A stretch of 33,691 nucleotides of DNA from Methylococcaceae bacterium (GCA_947504985.1 CANNKH010000007.1:1-33691), one strand, 5' to 3'. Shown: positions 1 to 8,606, counted from the stretch's first letter. A program made the numbers and translations. Notes: generated by a model from the sequence alone, not told the origin.

Positions 1-63
1 ATTAACTCAAGCAATGAAAAAATAATCACAGGAACTACCTCAGAATATTTACAGGATGATTAA
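1..63 (+). CDS. possible 3' end of a gene entering from the left edge
   Basis: Frame 1 is open from base 1 to a TAA at 61-63, giving 20 residues that end in SEYLQDD. The other two plus frames are closed by stops within the first 25 bases. The composition is compatible with a hydrophilic protein C-terminus, but 20 codons is too short to prove coding and no family can be named. From 64 to 240 I see no gene, RNA or clear regulatory site. Confidence 0.25.
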   Translation: MNSSNEKIITGTTSEYLQDD

Positions 64-240
64 CTATCAACCCTATTTATCAGTTACGCAAGCCTTAGCC
101 TGTCACACAATTTGCCTCATGAGCCAAGAATAATTCCTTAACTGTGGGCAGTGAGGGTATGCCGGAGAGATGCTCGCTTGCTGACATACAAAATCTTAAT
201 CCCCAAAAGACGTCCTTCTGCAACAGGATCGAGCAAAACA

Positions 241-2499
241 TCATTGATCATTATGCCAATACCTCGCATCAATATCACGTTGAGTTTCTACAGCTATTGA
301 GTTTTTGTTGATACGGACACTAATCGCGCCGCTATCTGCGTTATTTAACACCTTGGCGTTAAGCTGCCTATAGCGCATCAACACATCTCGATGCGGATGT
401 CCGAATTGATTACGATAACCCGCTGGAATTAATACGACATCCGGTTGCACCATTTGCAAGAACGGCAGTGTTGATGAGGTGTTGCTGCCATGATGCGGTG
501 CAATCATCACCGCTGACTTTAAATGCCCTCGATACGTCTCAAATAGCCTGGATTCTGCATCCGCTTCTATATCGCCCGTCAGTAAGACTGAGCCGTATTC
601 GGCATCAATTTTAAGTACACAAGAGTTGTCATTTTCCGATGCTATTGAGGAGGTGTCGGGAGAAAGTAGCGTAAACCTGACCCCATCCCATTGCCAAGAC
701 TGCCCCGCCATGCAGGCAACGGGAGCGTATTCGCGCAAACGCTCAGGCACACTGGTCATTACTCTATCGGCAGGAATTTCGCTCAGTACGGATGCTGCAC
801 CACCGATATGATCGTTATCGCCATGACTGATAATTAATTGATCCAGTTTAGTCACGTCATGCAGGCGCAAAAAAGGCAACACCACACTTTGTCCTCTATC
901 ACTTTCGGCAGAAAATTTAGCGCCAGTATCATAAACCAGCCAGTGGTTTGCGGTTTGTACGACAACCGCTAAGCCTTGACCAACATCCAGCAAGGTCAGA
1001 TTAAGGTCACCAGTTTCAGGTTTTTGAGCAGAAGAAAATGCCAGCGGCAACAACATTACTAGACCTGACCAACGGGCCGGCATCCCTTTGGGCGCCAGTA
1101 AAATCAACAGGCCAGGGACGGCAAAAGCCAGCGCCCAATACGAGGGCTGCGGATGATTAACTATTGCAAAGGGTAAGCTCGCCAGAAACTCCAGCAACCA
1201 GTACAAACCTTGCAAAATCTGGTCAAGCAGAAAAAATAACTGATCTGCCAGAGCTTGCCAGACAAACATCAGCAATACGGCACCTAGGGCGACTGGCACA
1301 ATCAACAGACTGATAACCGGCACGGCAATAAAATTAGCCAGCGGCGCACAAACCGATAGTTGTTGAAAAAAGAACAATAGCAAAGGCGATAAACCCAGCG
1401 AGGTCACCCCATTTATCTTGACGGCTTCAGTAAGATACCCCGACTTGCCCAAGCGCCCAGCAACAGCGTAAACAATCACCGCCACAGCAAGAAAGGACAA
1501 CCAGAAACCCGGCGCTAACACCGCAAGCGGATCAAACACTAGCACGGCAAGCAGCGCGGTAGCCAAGGTGTTAAACGGCTGGATATTGCGTTGCCAAATA
1601 ATTGATAACATTAGCATCGCCAACATGACCACAGCGCGTTGCGTCGGCACTGAAAAGCCTGCGAGCGCCGCGTAAAATACACCCGACAGCAAGGCGAACA
1701 GCGCCGCCACTTTTTGCGGCGACCAAGCCAGATAACCCGTCCACACCCACATTCTGAGCGTCAAAAAATAAATCAGCCCGGCAACCAATCCGATATGCGA
1801 ACCGGAAATCACCATGAGATGCGTCGTGCCTGTTTTACGGAACACAGCCCATTGTTGCGGCGTAATGCCGCTACCGTCACCGATGGTCAAGGCTTTTAAT
1901 AAGCCATAATCTTTACCGTAACTCGATAAATGATCGCTGATTATTTGCCGCCAAACGGCAATGCTCAACCACGCCGTATCCTGTCCAAGTAACACAGGCT
2001 TGGGGAAGGGGCGCACATAGCCGGTCGCACCGATGCCTTCGGTGAATAACCAGCGCTCATAATCAAAACCACCCGGATTGATGGTGCCATGCGGCGGCTT
2101 TAATCTGACAAAAAAGCGCCAGTGTTGCCCCGCCTTTATGTCAATAGTGGGGTAATACCAGCTAAGTCGTAATCTGGAGGGTATTGGTTTTACCGATGGC
2201 GTGACGATAAAATCAAAGCTTACGCGTCGATCATCCTGTGCTGGTAAATCTGCAATAACCCCACTAATTTCTACATCCCCACCGGCGAGGCGTTCAGGCA
2301 AGCGATCAGCTAATTTTATCGAGGCAAACACTATCGCCCAAATTACGCCGACAATAAAAAAAAGACTACGCCAGTAACGTAACCAAACCATAAATCCGGC
2401 GCAAACAGCCAAAACAATGAGTCCATGTTTATCCGGCAACTGCGAAAACTGCTGAACCAGCAAAACACCGGCTAAAAATGCCGATGCAAAAAATATCAT
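241..2499 (-). CDS. comEC: ComEC/Rec2 family DNA-uptake channel protein
   Basis: This 752-residue protein is full length for ComEC, the inner-membrane channel that carries single-stranded DNA into the cytoplasm during natural transformation. The first 60 residues are hydrophobic. A soluble OB-like region follows at about 75-165, then the polytopic competence domain at about 200-470, which contains the typical KTGTTHLMVISGSHIGL stretch near 222-238. The C-terminal metallo-beta-lactamase-like domain (about 497-740) keeps its metal-site signatures: SHGDNDH at 558-564, TGD at 641-643 and PHHGS at 668-672. The start is the ATG at 2499, with no strong Shine-Dalgarno. The DUF2062 gene lies 44 bases upstream on the same strand, so the two probably share a transcript. 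No other competence gene is present in the window, so actual competence cannot be judged. Confidence 0.95.
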   Translation of the reverse strand: MIFFASAFLAGVLLVQQFSQLPDKHGLIVLAVCAGFMVWLRYWRSLFFIVGVIWAIVFASIKLADRLPERLAGGDVEISGVIADLPAQDDRRVSFDFIVTPSVKPIPSRLRLSWYYPTIDIKAGQHWRFFVRLKPPHGTINPGGFDYERWLFTEGIGATGYVRPFPKPVLLGQDTAWLSIAVWRQIISDHLSSYGKDYGLLKALTIGDGSGITPQQWAVFRKTGTTHLMVISGSHIGLVAGLIYFLTLRMWVWTGYLAWSPQKVAALFALLSGVFYAALAGFSVPTQRAVVMLAMLMLSIIWQRNIQPFNTLATALLAVLVFDPLAVLAPGFWLSFLAVAVIVYAVAGRLGKSGYLTEAVKINGVTSLGLSPLLLFFFQQLSVCAPLANFIAVPVISLLIVPVALGAVLLMFVWQALADQLFFLLDQILQGLYWLLEFLASLPFAIVNHPQPSYWALAFAVPGLLILLAPKGMPARWSGLVMLLPLAFSSAQKPETGDLNLTLLDVGQGLAVVVQTANHWLVYDTGAKFSAESDRGQSVVLPFLRLHDVTKLDQLIISHGDNDHIGGAASVLSEIPADRVMTSVPERLREYAPVACMAGQSWQWDGVRFTLLSPDTSSIASENDNSCVLKIDAEYGSVLLTGDIEADAESRLFETYRGHLKSAVMIAPHHGSNTSSTLPFLQMVQPDVVLIPAGYRNQFGHPHRDVLMRYRQLNAKVLNNADSGAISVRINKNSIAVETQRDIDARYWHNDQ

Positions 2500-2543
2500 G
2501 ATGGGGATTTAATGAGCGGCAGCGTTTCTGACTCAACGAATAA

Positions 2544-3089
2544 TTATGAAATAGATTTAGCGGTATTAGCCAAAATCAATCGTTGATGCTTTCTTATTGA
2601 CCATTTTTTGGCGACATGATGACGCCAAGCCCAATTAACTGCAAAATAACCGATGACGGAACAGATAATAGCCATCATAAGACAACCTAATAAAAAAGGC
2701 TTCCAAGCCGTGTTAAGACCGGACATAACCCCCTCCAGGGAGAATTCAATATTGTTTTCAGGCAAAGGTAAATTCATCAAACAGAGTCCAAACCGATACG
2801 CAAAATAAAATAACGGCGGCATAGTGAGGGGATTAGAAAACCAGACCAACATCACCGCAATAGGTAAATTGGCTCGATAATAAAGCGCACTCGACGCCGC
2901 AATCAACATCTGCCCCGGCACGGGAATCCATGCCGCAAATAAGCCTACGGTAAAAGCTTTGGAAACGGAGCGCCGGTTTAAGTGCCAGAAATTGGGATCA
3001 TGCAGCTTGTCACCCAGAAATTGAAGATTTTTATGATTTTTGATCCATTCAGGATCAGGCATGTACTTTGTCAGCAACAGTTTTGGCAT
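2544..3089 (-). CDS. DUF2062 family membrane protein
   Basis: This 181-residue protein matches the DUF2062 family, small inner-membrane proteins of unknown function that often sit beside comEC in gammaproteobacteria. Typical family features are visible: a hydrophilic N-terminus with WHLNRRSVSKAF at 35-46, the re-entrant-looking WIPVPGQM at 54-61, a hydrophobic segment at 63-84, NPLTMPPLF at 86-94, and a final hydrophobic helix at about 131-154 followed by a basic tail. It starts at the ATG at 3089 without a strong ribosome-binding site and is followed on the same strand by comEC. The family assignment is firm. Its biochemical role is unknown, and a link to DNA uptake would be inference from position only. 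Confidence 0.85.
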   Translation of the reverse strand: MPKLLLTKYMPDPEWIKNHKNLQFLGDKLHDPNFWHLNRRSVSKAFTVGLFAAWIPVPGQMLIAASSALYYRANLPIAVMLVWFSNPLTMPPLFYFAYRFGLCLMNLPLPENNIEFSLEGVMSGLNTAWKPFLLGCLMMAIICSVIGYFAVNWAWRHHVAKKWSIRKHQRLILANTAKSIS

Positions 3090-3193
3090 CGTGGGTACCT
3101 AGATAGTGGTGGTGATTCCACTCTAGCAGGTTTTTGTTGCGCTAAACACCTCTAACAACGTCAAATCTGGTTAAAATACGAGTTATAAAATGA

Positions 3194-3338
3194 GCTACCA
3201 ACTAAGACGGGACAGTTAACCCCAATGTTGTAGACGCATTCAATGCAAATGCTGGTTAGGCGGGGTCAAAGCTAGCTTTCGCTTCGACCCCGCTCAGCGA
3301 ACAGCTTAACCTTAAACTGCCCCGCCTTAGTTGGTAGC
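3194..3338. repeat. nested palindromic element, 145 bp (MITE/REP-like)
   Basis: The ends form an imperfect terminal inverted repeat: the left arm at 3194-3219 (GCTACCAACTAAG...) and the right arm at 3312-3338 (reverse complement GCTACCAACTAAGG...) differ at about three positions. A second inverted repeat is nested inside: GCGGGGTCAAAGC at 3260-3272 pairs with GCTTCGACCCCGC at 3281-3293 with one mismatch around an 8-base loop. No protein is encoded. The 313-base gap between the DUF2062 gene and the next gene holds essentially only this element. It could be a small non-autonomous mobile element or a folded intergenic repeat. Confidence 0.7.
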
Positions 3339-3402
3339 CAAAAAGCGCAATGAAACATTTTTGTAGTCTATTCAAATGCCTCATTAATGGAGGAACGGTT
3401 TA

Positions 3403-3789
3403 TCACTTTTGATTGAAAAAGTAATAGTTACCAAATTTTCCTTTTAAAGTCATATTTTTGTCGTCTTTTTCAACAACCGTAAAAACATCAAACCTGCCAC
3501 TGCCTATAATCGCAACTTTTAATTTGCCGTCTTCTACATCGTAAGCTACTGGGGGTTGGTCATAGTAAATTCCCTCGCGCGGAATATGTAAAATCGTTAA
3601 TTTGCCGTCTTTAAATACCCAAGTATCTTCTCTATTAATTGGTTGCTTGTCAGTTAAAGAGTTTTTGCTGTATTGCAGCTTCCATGCCCCTTGTACTTCT
3701 TCTTTAGTTTGCAAGGTAACATCGGCATAAACCGCGCTACCAAATAAAGATAAACCCAATAATAGTGCCGCTAGATTTATTCGTTTCAT
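3403..3789 (-). CDS. small secreted protein, possibly lipocalin-like beta barrel, unknown function
   Basis: The protein begins with a clear Sec signal peptide (MKRINLAALLLGLSLFGSA, likely cut after VYA). The mature part is about 105 residues of alternating beta-type sequence with the pattern GAWKLQYSKNS ... TWVFKDGKLTIL ... YDVEDGKLKVAI ... MTLKGKFGNYYFF. This resembles small lipocalin-like proteins in which repeated strands end in DGKL turns, but I cannot name a family. An upstream in-frame ATG at 3795 also exists. The ATG at 3789 is preferred because the AGGGA motif lies about 7 bases ahead of it and almost touches the earlier ATG. The gene stands alone between repeat-rich intergenic regions. 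Confidence 0.75.
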   Translation of the reverse strand: MKRINLAALLLGLSLFGSAVYADVTLQTKEEVQGAWKLQYSKNSLTDKQPINREDTWVFKDGKLTILHIPREGIYYDQPPVAYDVEDGKLKVAIIGSGRFDVFTVVEKDDKNMTLKGKFGNYYFFNQK

Positions 3790-3898
3790 TATCATTTCCC
3801 TAGTTAATATTAAAATTACTCATTGAAAGTTTTTAGATCTGTCCCTAATTACAAGCGTAAAGATAAAAAATCTTGATTCCCCAATCGATAGAGGTGTC

Positions 3899-4002
3899 TA
3901 AGGAATAAGCATGACACCGTTCGGCAATATAATGACTGCCAGTCCTTTGAGGACTGGCAGTCATAGCACACGCAACGAGGTTATTTTGTACCCCTTCCTA
4001 AG
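3899..4002 (+). repeat. dispersed hairpin repeat, copy A
   Basis: The core at 3932-3964 is a perfect 15-bp hairpin with a TTG loop: ATGACTGCCAGTCCT pairs with AGGACTGGCAGTCAT. Outer sequence is also symmetrical (TAAGGAA at 3899-3905; CTTCCTAA near 3994-4001). A second copy in the opposite orientation lies at 15109-15183. The 33-base core is identical and about 40 bases of the left flank are similar, sharing GACAC and TCGGCAA in the same order. The element is therefore a repeat family and not a chance terminator. No T-run follows the hairpin. Confidence 0.75.
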
Positions 4003-4008
4003 CTGGAA

Positions 4009-4053
4009 TTTACTGTATCCCTAACGATAGAGTGAGCAGGACGATACAGTAAA
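4009..4053. repeat. inverted repeat, 11-bp perfect arms
   Basis: TTTACTGTATC at 4009-4019 is exactly complementary to GATACAGTAAA at 4043-4053, with a 23-base spacer. It lies immediately after the dispersed hairpin repeat and about 200 bases upstream of selU. It could be an operator, part of a larger mobile repeat, or an RNA stem. Nothing shows which. Confidence 0.5.
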
Positions 4054-4250
4054 GGTTACGCCTTGTCACCATCCAAAATACTGTGAAATCCCCCCGTTAT
4101 TTGTTTAAACACCCCCGAAATTAGACGCTATCAAGCAAAACATCGCAATCGCCTACCGAATTAGCACTAATCCACGCAACCAATTTAGACGCACAGGAAT
4201 GTTAGAATGTGTTTTGATAATTTTTAAAATGCGTTCTTAACCTACAAATC

Positions 4251-5333
4251 ATGAGTACACACGCAACCCTGCCCGCTGCTGAGGCATTTAGACACCTTTG
4301 CATAAATAATAAAATAGCGGTTATTGACGTAAGATCAGCGGGCGAATATAACAAGGCTCACTTTGGCAACACGTTAAATATGCCTATACTTTCAGATGCC
4401 CATCGCCATGATGTAGGACTGACGTATAAAACAGAAGGCTCTGGCCCGGCAAAAGCGCTAGGACATCAGCTTGTCAGTGGCGCTTACAAAGCACTTATGA
4501 TTCAGCAATGGTGCGAAGCCATCAAAAGCCAGTCTGAATCCTCGTTGATTTTTTGTTGGCGTGGTGGACTACGTTCTAGGCTAGCCCAAGATTGGATATA
4601 CGAAAATGGCTGCGAAGCTATTCGTGTCGATTCCGGCTATAAGGGTTTACGACAGGAAGCGCTTAAGCAAATAGAAACCCCGGGCTCGTTTATCATTCTT
4701 TCCGGCATGACAGGTGCCGGCAAGACGCGTTTGCTCCACAAACTCAGAAATTTTGTCGATCTCGAAGCCCTTGCCAATCACAGAGGCAGCGCGTTCGGGT
4801 CGCATTTTGACGCCGGTCAGCCTCAACAGGCTACGTTTGAAAACAAACTGGCGCAATCCCTTTATCAGACGACTCGTAACTATATTCTTGAAGACGAAAG
4901 TCCCAATATTGGTCGTTGTCATGTACCCGACCGCTTTTATGCACGCATGGCTACAGCGCCAATGGTAATCATAGAAACCCCTGCACAGCAACGAGCATTG
5001 GCAATCTATCAGGAATATATTCAGATTCCATTGGCAAACGGCATACCATTACCGACGCTGGAATGCTGCTTTGCAAAAAACATAGAACGGATCAGAAATA
5101 AACTGGGCGGCCTTGAATGCGATAATATTAAAAAGCTGCTGACCAAGTCATTTGCATTGAATGCACTGACCGATGACGGCATCGCTGCCCATCTCGACTG
5201 GATTGAACGCTTATTAACCCTTTATTACGACAACCGGTATCTTTATTCGCTGTCATTAAAATCACGCAAGACCTTGTTTAAAGGTTCGTGGGAAGACTGC
5301 CTGAATTTTTTAACGAGCATAGACAATGAATAA
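4251..5333 (+). CDS. selU: tRNA 2-selenouridine synthase
   Basis: SelU (also called MnmH or YbbB) replaces the sulfur of 2-thiouridine in the wobble position of certain tRNAs with selenium, using selenophosphate and a geranylated intermediate. The 360 residues show both expected domains. The N-terminal rhodanese domain carries the catalytic loop CWRGGLRS with Cys102, equivalent to Cys97 of the E. coli enzyme. The second part is a P-loop domain with GMTGAGKT at 152-159, followed by the family stretches LANHRGSAFG and LEDESPNIGR. It starts at the ATG at 4251 without an evident Shine-Dalgarno. Its last 8 bases overlap the next gene, which makes selenophosphate, so substrate supply and use are translationally coupled. 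Confidence 0.95.
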   Translation: MSTHATLPAAEAFRHLCINNKIAVIDVRSAGEYNKAHFGNTLNMPILSDAHRHDVGLTYKTEGSGPAKALGHQLVSGAYKALMIQQWCEAIKSQSESSLIFCWRGGLRSRLAQDWIYENGCEAIRVDSGYKGLRQEALKQIETPGSFIILSGMTGAGKTRLLHKLRNFVDLEALANHRGSAFGSHFDAGQPQQATFENKLAQSLYQTTRNYILEDESPNIGRCHVPDRFYARMATAPMVIIETPAQQRALAIYQEYIQIPLANGIPLPTLECCFAKNIERIRNKLGGLECDNIKKLLTKSFALNALTDDGIAAHLDWIERLLTLYYDNRYLYSLSLKSRKTLFKGSWEDCLNFLTSIDNE

Positions 5334-7596
5334 CTCCCATACGCCCATCGTTTCAGATTTAGTGCTGCTAGGTGGCGGACATGCCAATATTCAGGTTTTA
5401 AAGATGCTGGCAATGAACCCCATTGGCGGCCTTAGAATCACGTTAATATCAGACCAGACCCATTCGCCCTATTCCGGTATGTTGCCCGGCTATCTGGCGG
5501 GCTATTATTCGTATGAAGAATGCCATTTCGATTTGAGACGGCTCTGCGAAGAACTCGGTCAGCGGTTTATCAAGGCAAAAATTATCGGCGTAAACCCGCA
5601 ACAAAAAAAAATCCAGCTGGAAAATAGGCCGGAAGTCAGTTACGACTGTGCCGCTATTAACGTAGGCATTGAACCCATAAACATAACGTATTTATCACCT
5701 GAAGTGGCGTTAAAACTCATACCGCTGAAGCCAGTATCCAAGTTTATTGCCCACTGGCAGCGATTAATTGCCGATTTGGGGTTTTATCAAGGTAATGCCC
5801 CGTTGCAACTGGCTGTAGTTGGGGCTGGCGCCTCGGGCGTTGAAATATCGATTATCCTGAAGAGGTTAATTGATAAAAACCAGTGGAATGTGCAGGTGAA
5901 TCTGATTCACCGGCATGATTTCCTGGTTTCGGCAAAAGACCTTAAAGCTCAGAGACAGCTGTCAAAAGTGCTTGCAGAATTAGGTATTAACGTCTTTAAA
6001 AATACAAGCGTACTGGAGCTACAAGACAACGGCTTGGTGCATAAAGATAGCCAAGGGCACAGTTATACCAAAGATTTTTATCGTATTCTGATAGCTACCC
6101 AGGCCGCCGCGCCAACGTGGTTTAAAAATTCGGCGCTACCGGTAAACGAGGATGGTTTTGTAAAAGTTACCGAAAAATTACGCATAGAAAATGAAGACGC
6201 CCTTTTTGCGGCGGGAGATTGCATCCACTTTTCCCCGACGCCATTGAAAAAAGCGGGGGTGTATGCGGTCAGGCAGGGCATGATTCTTGAGCACAATATA
6301 CGCGCTTTTTTCACTCGGCAAGCCTCACTGAAAACCTTCCACCCTAAAAAAAATGTGTTGTCATTAATCACCATCGGCAATCGACAAGCCATCGTTCACC
6401 AAGACGACTTCTCTATACTCAGATGGCTGCCGCCTACACTGCTATGGCGAGTTAAAAACCAGATCGACAGGCATTTTATGAACCGTTTTCAGACCCATAC
6501 ATTCAACGTAAGGCCTGGATATTTCAATAAAACTATGCCGGCATCCAAAACCACGTTGGCTCCGAACGATTGGCAGGCTAACACTTGCGGCGGCTGTGGC
6601 AGCAAACTAGCGGCCTCCACGCTCACGCCAAGCCTGAATAAACTGGTAATTCCAAAAGATGATGCCGTGTTACTGGGTGTCAACGATGGCGAAGATTGTG
6701 CGTTGACGCGGTTTTCCGAAGCTATGCTGTGCCTGCAAAGCATTGACCAGTTCCGAGCATTTATTACCGATCCTTATATGCTGGGTCAAATTGCAACCCA
6801 GCACGCCTTAAGCGATATCTATGCGATGGGCGGTGTTGCCAAAACGGCGCAAGTAGGCTTAACCCTCGGTCCGGCAACTGACAAGATTCATAGCGAGGAT
6901 ATTTTTCAAATCATGTCAGGCGTGCTGGACATTTTGACTAAAAGCGGGGTTTCTCTGGTTGGTGGTCACACCAGTGAAGGCGCAGAATTAGCAATTTCAA
7001 TGGCTGTCCAAGGCGAAATCGAGCCAAAACAGGTGTTAACAAAACGCCTGACCAAACCCGGAAACCTGCTAATACTCACTAAACCGATTGGTACGGGAAG
7101 CATCTTTGCAGCCAATAGGCTTGCCCAGGCGAATGGGCAACTGGTTGATGAGGCACTGTCCAGTATGCTTGAATCCAACAAAGCCGCAATGGAAACAATC
7201 AAGCACTTTGATATTTCCGGCTGCACCGATATTACTGGTTTTGGCTTATTAGGCCACCTAGTTGAAATGATGGGAAAAAATAGCAATAACGCGTTAGGCG
7301 TCAAAATCAACTACGCAACAATTCCACTATTCAATGGTGTGAATGAATTATTTGCAAAAGGCTATTACGCATCAATTGCCGATAAAAACCACGCCTCTTT
7401 AAGTTCGTTACTAGACGCTAGCGTGAGCAACCAAAAATTTCCTGCGCTGTTTGATCCACAAACCAGCGGGGGGCTTTTATTTTCGCTTCCCGCCCAGCAA
7501 ACAAAAGCCTGTCTGACAGCACTTTATCAAAATGGAGTCACCCAAGCTGGGGTGATAGGTGAAGTTATTGATGCGTATAAAATACTAATTTTGTAA
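5326..7596 (+). CDS. selD: FAD/NAD(P)-dependent oxidoreductase fused to selenophosphate synthetase (SelD)
   Basis: The 756-residue protein has two parts. Residues 1 to about 400 are an NDH-2-like pyridine-nucleotide disulfide oxidoreductase fold, with the first dinucleotide motif LLGGGHAN (14-21), the second VVGAGASG (164-171) and the FAD-contact AAGDC (295-299). Residues about 412-756 are SelD, which makes selenophosphate from selenide and ATP: CGGCGSK at 421-427 supplies the active-site Cys424 and Lys427, and the ATP/metal-site stretches SDIYAMGG (496-503) and LVGGHTSEG (544-552) are intact. The catalytic position is Cys, not selenocysteine. Such oxidoreductase-SelD fusions are known in several bacterial groups. 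The flavin domain may reduce or deliver selenium, but its substrate is unproven. The ATG overlaps the selU stop. No terminator is evident downstream. Confidence 0.93.
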   Translation: MNNSHTPIVSDLVLLGGGHANIQVLKMLAMNPIGGLRITLISDQTHSPYSGMLPGYLAGYYSYEECHFDLRRLCEELGQRFIKAKIIGVNPQQKKIQLENRPEVSYDCAAINVGIEPINITYLSPEVALKLIPLKPVSKFIAHWQRLIADLGFYQGNAPLQLAVVGAGASGVEISIILKRLIDKNQWNVQVNLIHRHDFLVSAKDLKAQRQLSKVLAELGINVFKNTSVLELQDNGLVHKDSQGHSYTKDFYRILIATQAAAPTWFKNSALPVNEDGFVKVTEKLRIENEDALFAAGDCIHFSPTPLKKAGVYAVRQGMILEHNIRAFFTRQASLKTFHPKKNVLSLITIGNRQAIVHQDDFSILRWLPPTLLWRVKNQIDRHFMNRFQTHTFNVRPGYFNKTMPASKTTLAPNDWQANTCGGCGSKLAASTLTPSLNKLVIPKDDAVLLGVNDGEDCALTRFSEAMLCLQSIDQFRAFITDPYMLGQIATQHALSDIYAMGGVAKTAQVGLTLGPATDKIHSEDIFQIMSGVLDILTKSGVSLVGGHTSEGAELAISMAVQGEIEPKQVLTKRLTKPGNLLILTKPIGTGSIFAANRLAQANGQLVDEALSSMLESNKAAMETIKHFDISGCTDITGFGLLGHLVEMMGKNSNNALGVKINYATIPLFNGVNELFAKGYYASIADKNHASLSSLLDASVSNQKFPALFDPQTSGGLLFSLPAQQTKACLTALYQNGVTQAGVIGEVIDAYKILIL

Positions 7597-7597
7597 C

Positions 7598-7759
7598 TTA
7601 CTTAAGCTCGGTTTCGATGTCATCAGATAGCCCTGTGTTATCTTGAAATAAAAAACCATCTCCATTGCTAGTAAATACAAACGGCACATCTAGGCTTTCG
7701 GCATAGGCTTCAGCACATATGTTGTATTTAAAATAGCTGCTTATCACAATATATTGACA
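7598..7759 (-). pseudogene. fragment of a type I restriction enzyme R subunit (HsdR-like)
   Basis: A 53-codon open frame contains AYAESLDVPFVFTSNGDG followed by FLFQDNTG and DIETEL. The order (YAE-LDVPF, SSNGDGF-F-D-TG, IETEL) is the hallmark of the N-terminal endonuclease/linker part of EcoEI/EcoKI-type HsdR and related DEAD/DEAH proteins. No start codon, helicase motifs or hsdM/hsdS neighbours are present, and the frame ends in TAA straight after the motif. It therefore looks like a small relic of a restriction system. The call rests on motif recognition by eye. Confidence 0.55.
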
Positions 7760-7930
7760 TCAAAATAAATGGTTCTGAATAGTTTCACAGTCTCACTAGC
7801 AAACCGCCCCTCGCCAAGAAAATCTGGAAGGGGGGGGGAACATGATAACGATACAATCGGGGGTTAGCATATCAACAACGTCAGGATACATTGATGGCGG
7901 ATTACCTCGCGGCGAATCAGCCTTGCCGCT
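7760..7930. other. eroded, probably non-functional DNA with a nine-G tract
   Basis: This stretch between the HsdR relic and the secreted-protein gene has no intact gene. On the minus strand one frame is open directly downstream of the secreted protein's stop codon (containing NPPSMYPDVVDML) until it enters the homopolymer G9 at 7830-7838. Past the tract a different frame is open (containing PDFLGEGRFASETVKLF) for about 27 codons. That pattern suggests an old coding sequence frameshifted at the tract, but I cannot identify a family and chance open frames of this length are not rare. Confidence 0.3.
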
Positions 7931-8491
7931 TTAAAACTCACTGCATGGCATTGTTGTAACCGTTTCATCTACAACAGATTTTGTACTTTCACCCAATTGG
8001 CCGTTAGTGATTACCGTAAAGTCTTTAACTCCTTTGAGGTAACCGGTTAAATTCGCTGTATTCAAAAGTAAAGTTAGGTTATCGCTCCAGATGCCCATTG
8101 CATCGGGATTTCCGTTGTTACCATAATCAGCGCCAGTTAAGCTAATTTGCAGTAAATTATCCCCTGTCGATTGTTCGTTAGGTGGCGCAATAGTCGCTGA
8201 ACCGGTTAGTGGCGTGACATAAGCATTAGGTGGAAACGTAGCCTGACTACCACGTTCTAAAGCATCCAAATGAGCTATTTTTAATGGTGCGCTGCCTCTG
8301 GCTGGATCAACAATTAGCTTAAGTCGCGTTAACCAGCCACCTGGGATCGTGGTGCCAACGCGAAAGCAATACTCCCCGCCTTTCATAAAGTTTTTGGCGC
8401 TAGTCGCGCTAGCGGCAGGTGACAAGGTGATGGCGAGGCAGATAGCTGTAAGGCAAGTTACTAATTTAATAGAGCGTAATGTGCTATTCAT
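7931..8491 (-). CDS. secreted protein of unknown function
   Basis: The protein has an N-terminal signal peptide (hydrophobic LVTCLTAICLAITLS, probable cut after AASA) and a mature part of about 155 residues rich in Gly, Asn and Thr. Recognisable stretches include GGEYCFRVGTTIPGG, PPNAYVTPLTGSATI and MPCSEF at the end. Two cysteines in the mature chain, one near each end, could form a disulfide. I recognise no family. A GTG five codons upstream (8506) could also start it. The ATG at 8491 gives a signal peptide of normal length, although neither start has a strong ribosome-binding site. It is the last gene of a minus-strand run that includes the DUF29 gene and the Anbu cluster, about 115 bases downstream of the former. 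Confidence 0.7.
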   Translation of the reverse strand: MNSTLRSIKLVTCLTAICLAITLSPAASATSAKNFMKGGEYCFRVGTTIPGGWLTRLKLIVDPARGSAPLKIAHLDALERGSQATFPPNAYVTPLTGSATIAPPNEQSTGDNLLQISLTGADYGNNGNPDAMGIWSDNLTLLLNTANLTGYLKGVKDFTVITNGQLGESTKSVVDETVTTMPCSEF

Positions 8492-8606
8492 AAGTGTATT
8501 TCTCACTGGATTAAAAGTTATGTGGATAGTGGCTATCCTTAAAAGGCGTAATCACTAAGTTGAGTAGAGTGGACAGGCTTTTTTCCGCCCTATACGGCTA
8601 CGCAGT

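Larger units (their letters stand above)
3796..4250. other. 455-base intergenic region between secreted protein gene and selU
   Basis: No gene is visible. The region holds one copy of a dispersed hairpin repeat (3899-4002) and a separate 11-bp inverted repeat (4009-4053), both listed individually. The remaining part up to the selU start is AT-rich and must contain the selU promoter. I could not pick a convincing -35/-10 pair; GATAAT at 4216-4221 is the best -10-like hexamer, but it lacks a matching -35. Confidence 0.5.

Noticed and set aside
3899-4053. Possible CRISPR array from repeated palindromes.
   Set aside because: There are only single copies of different palindromes, no regular spacers and no cas genes.
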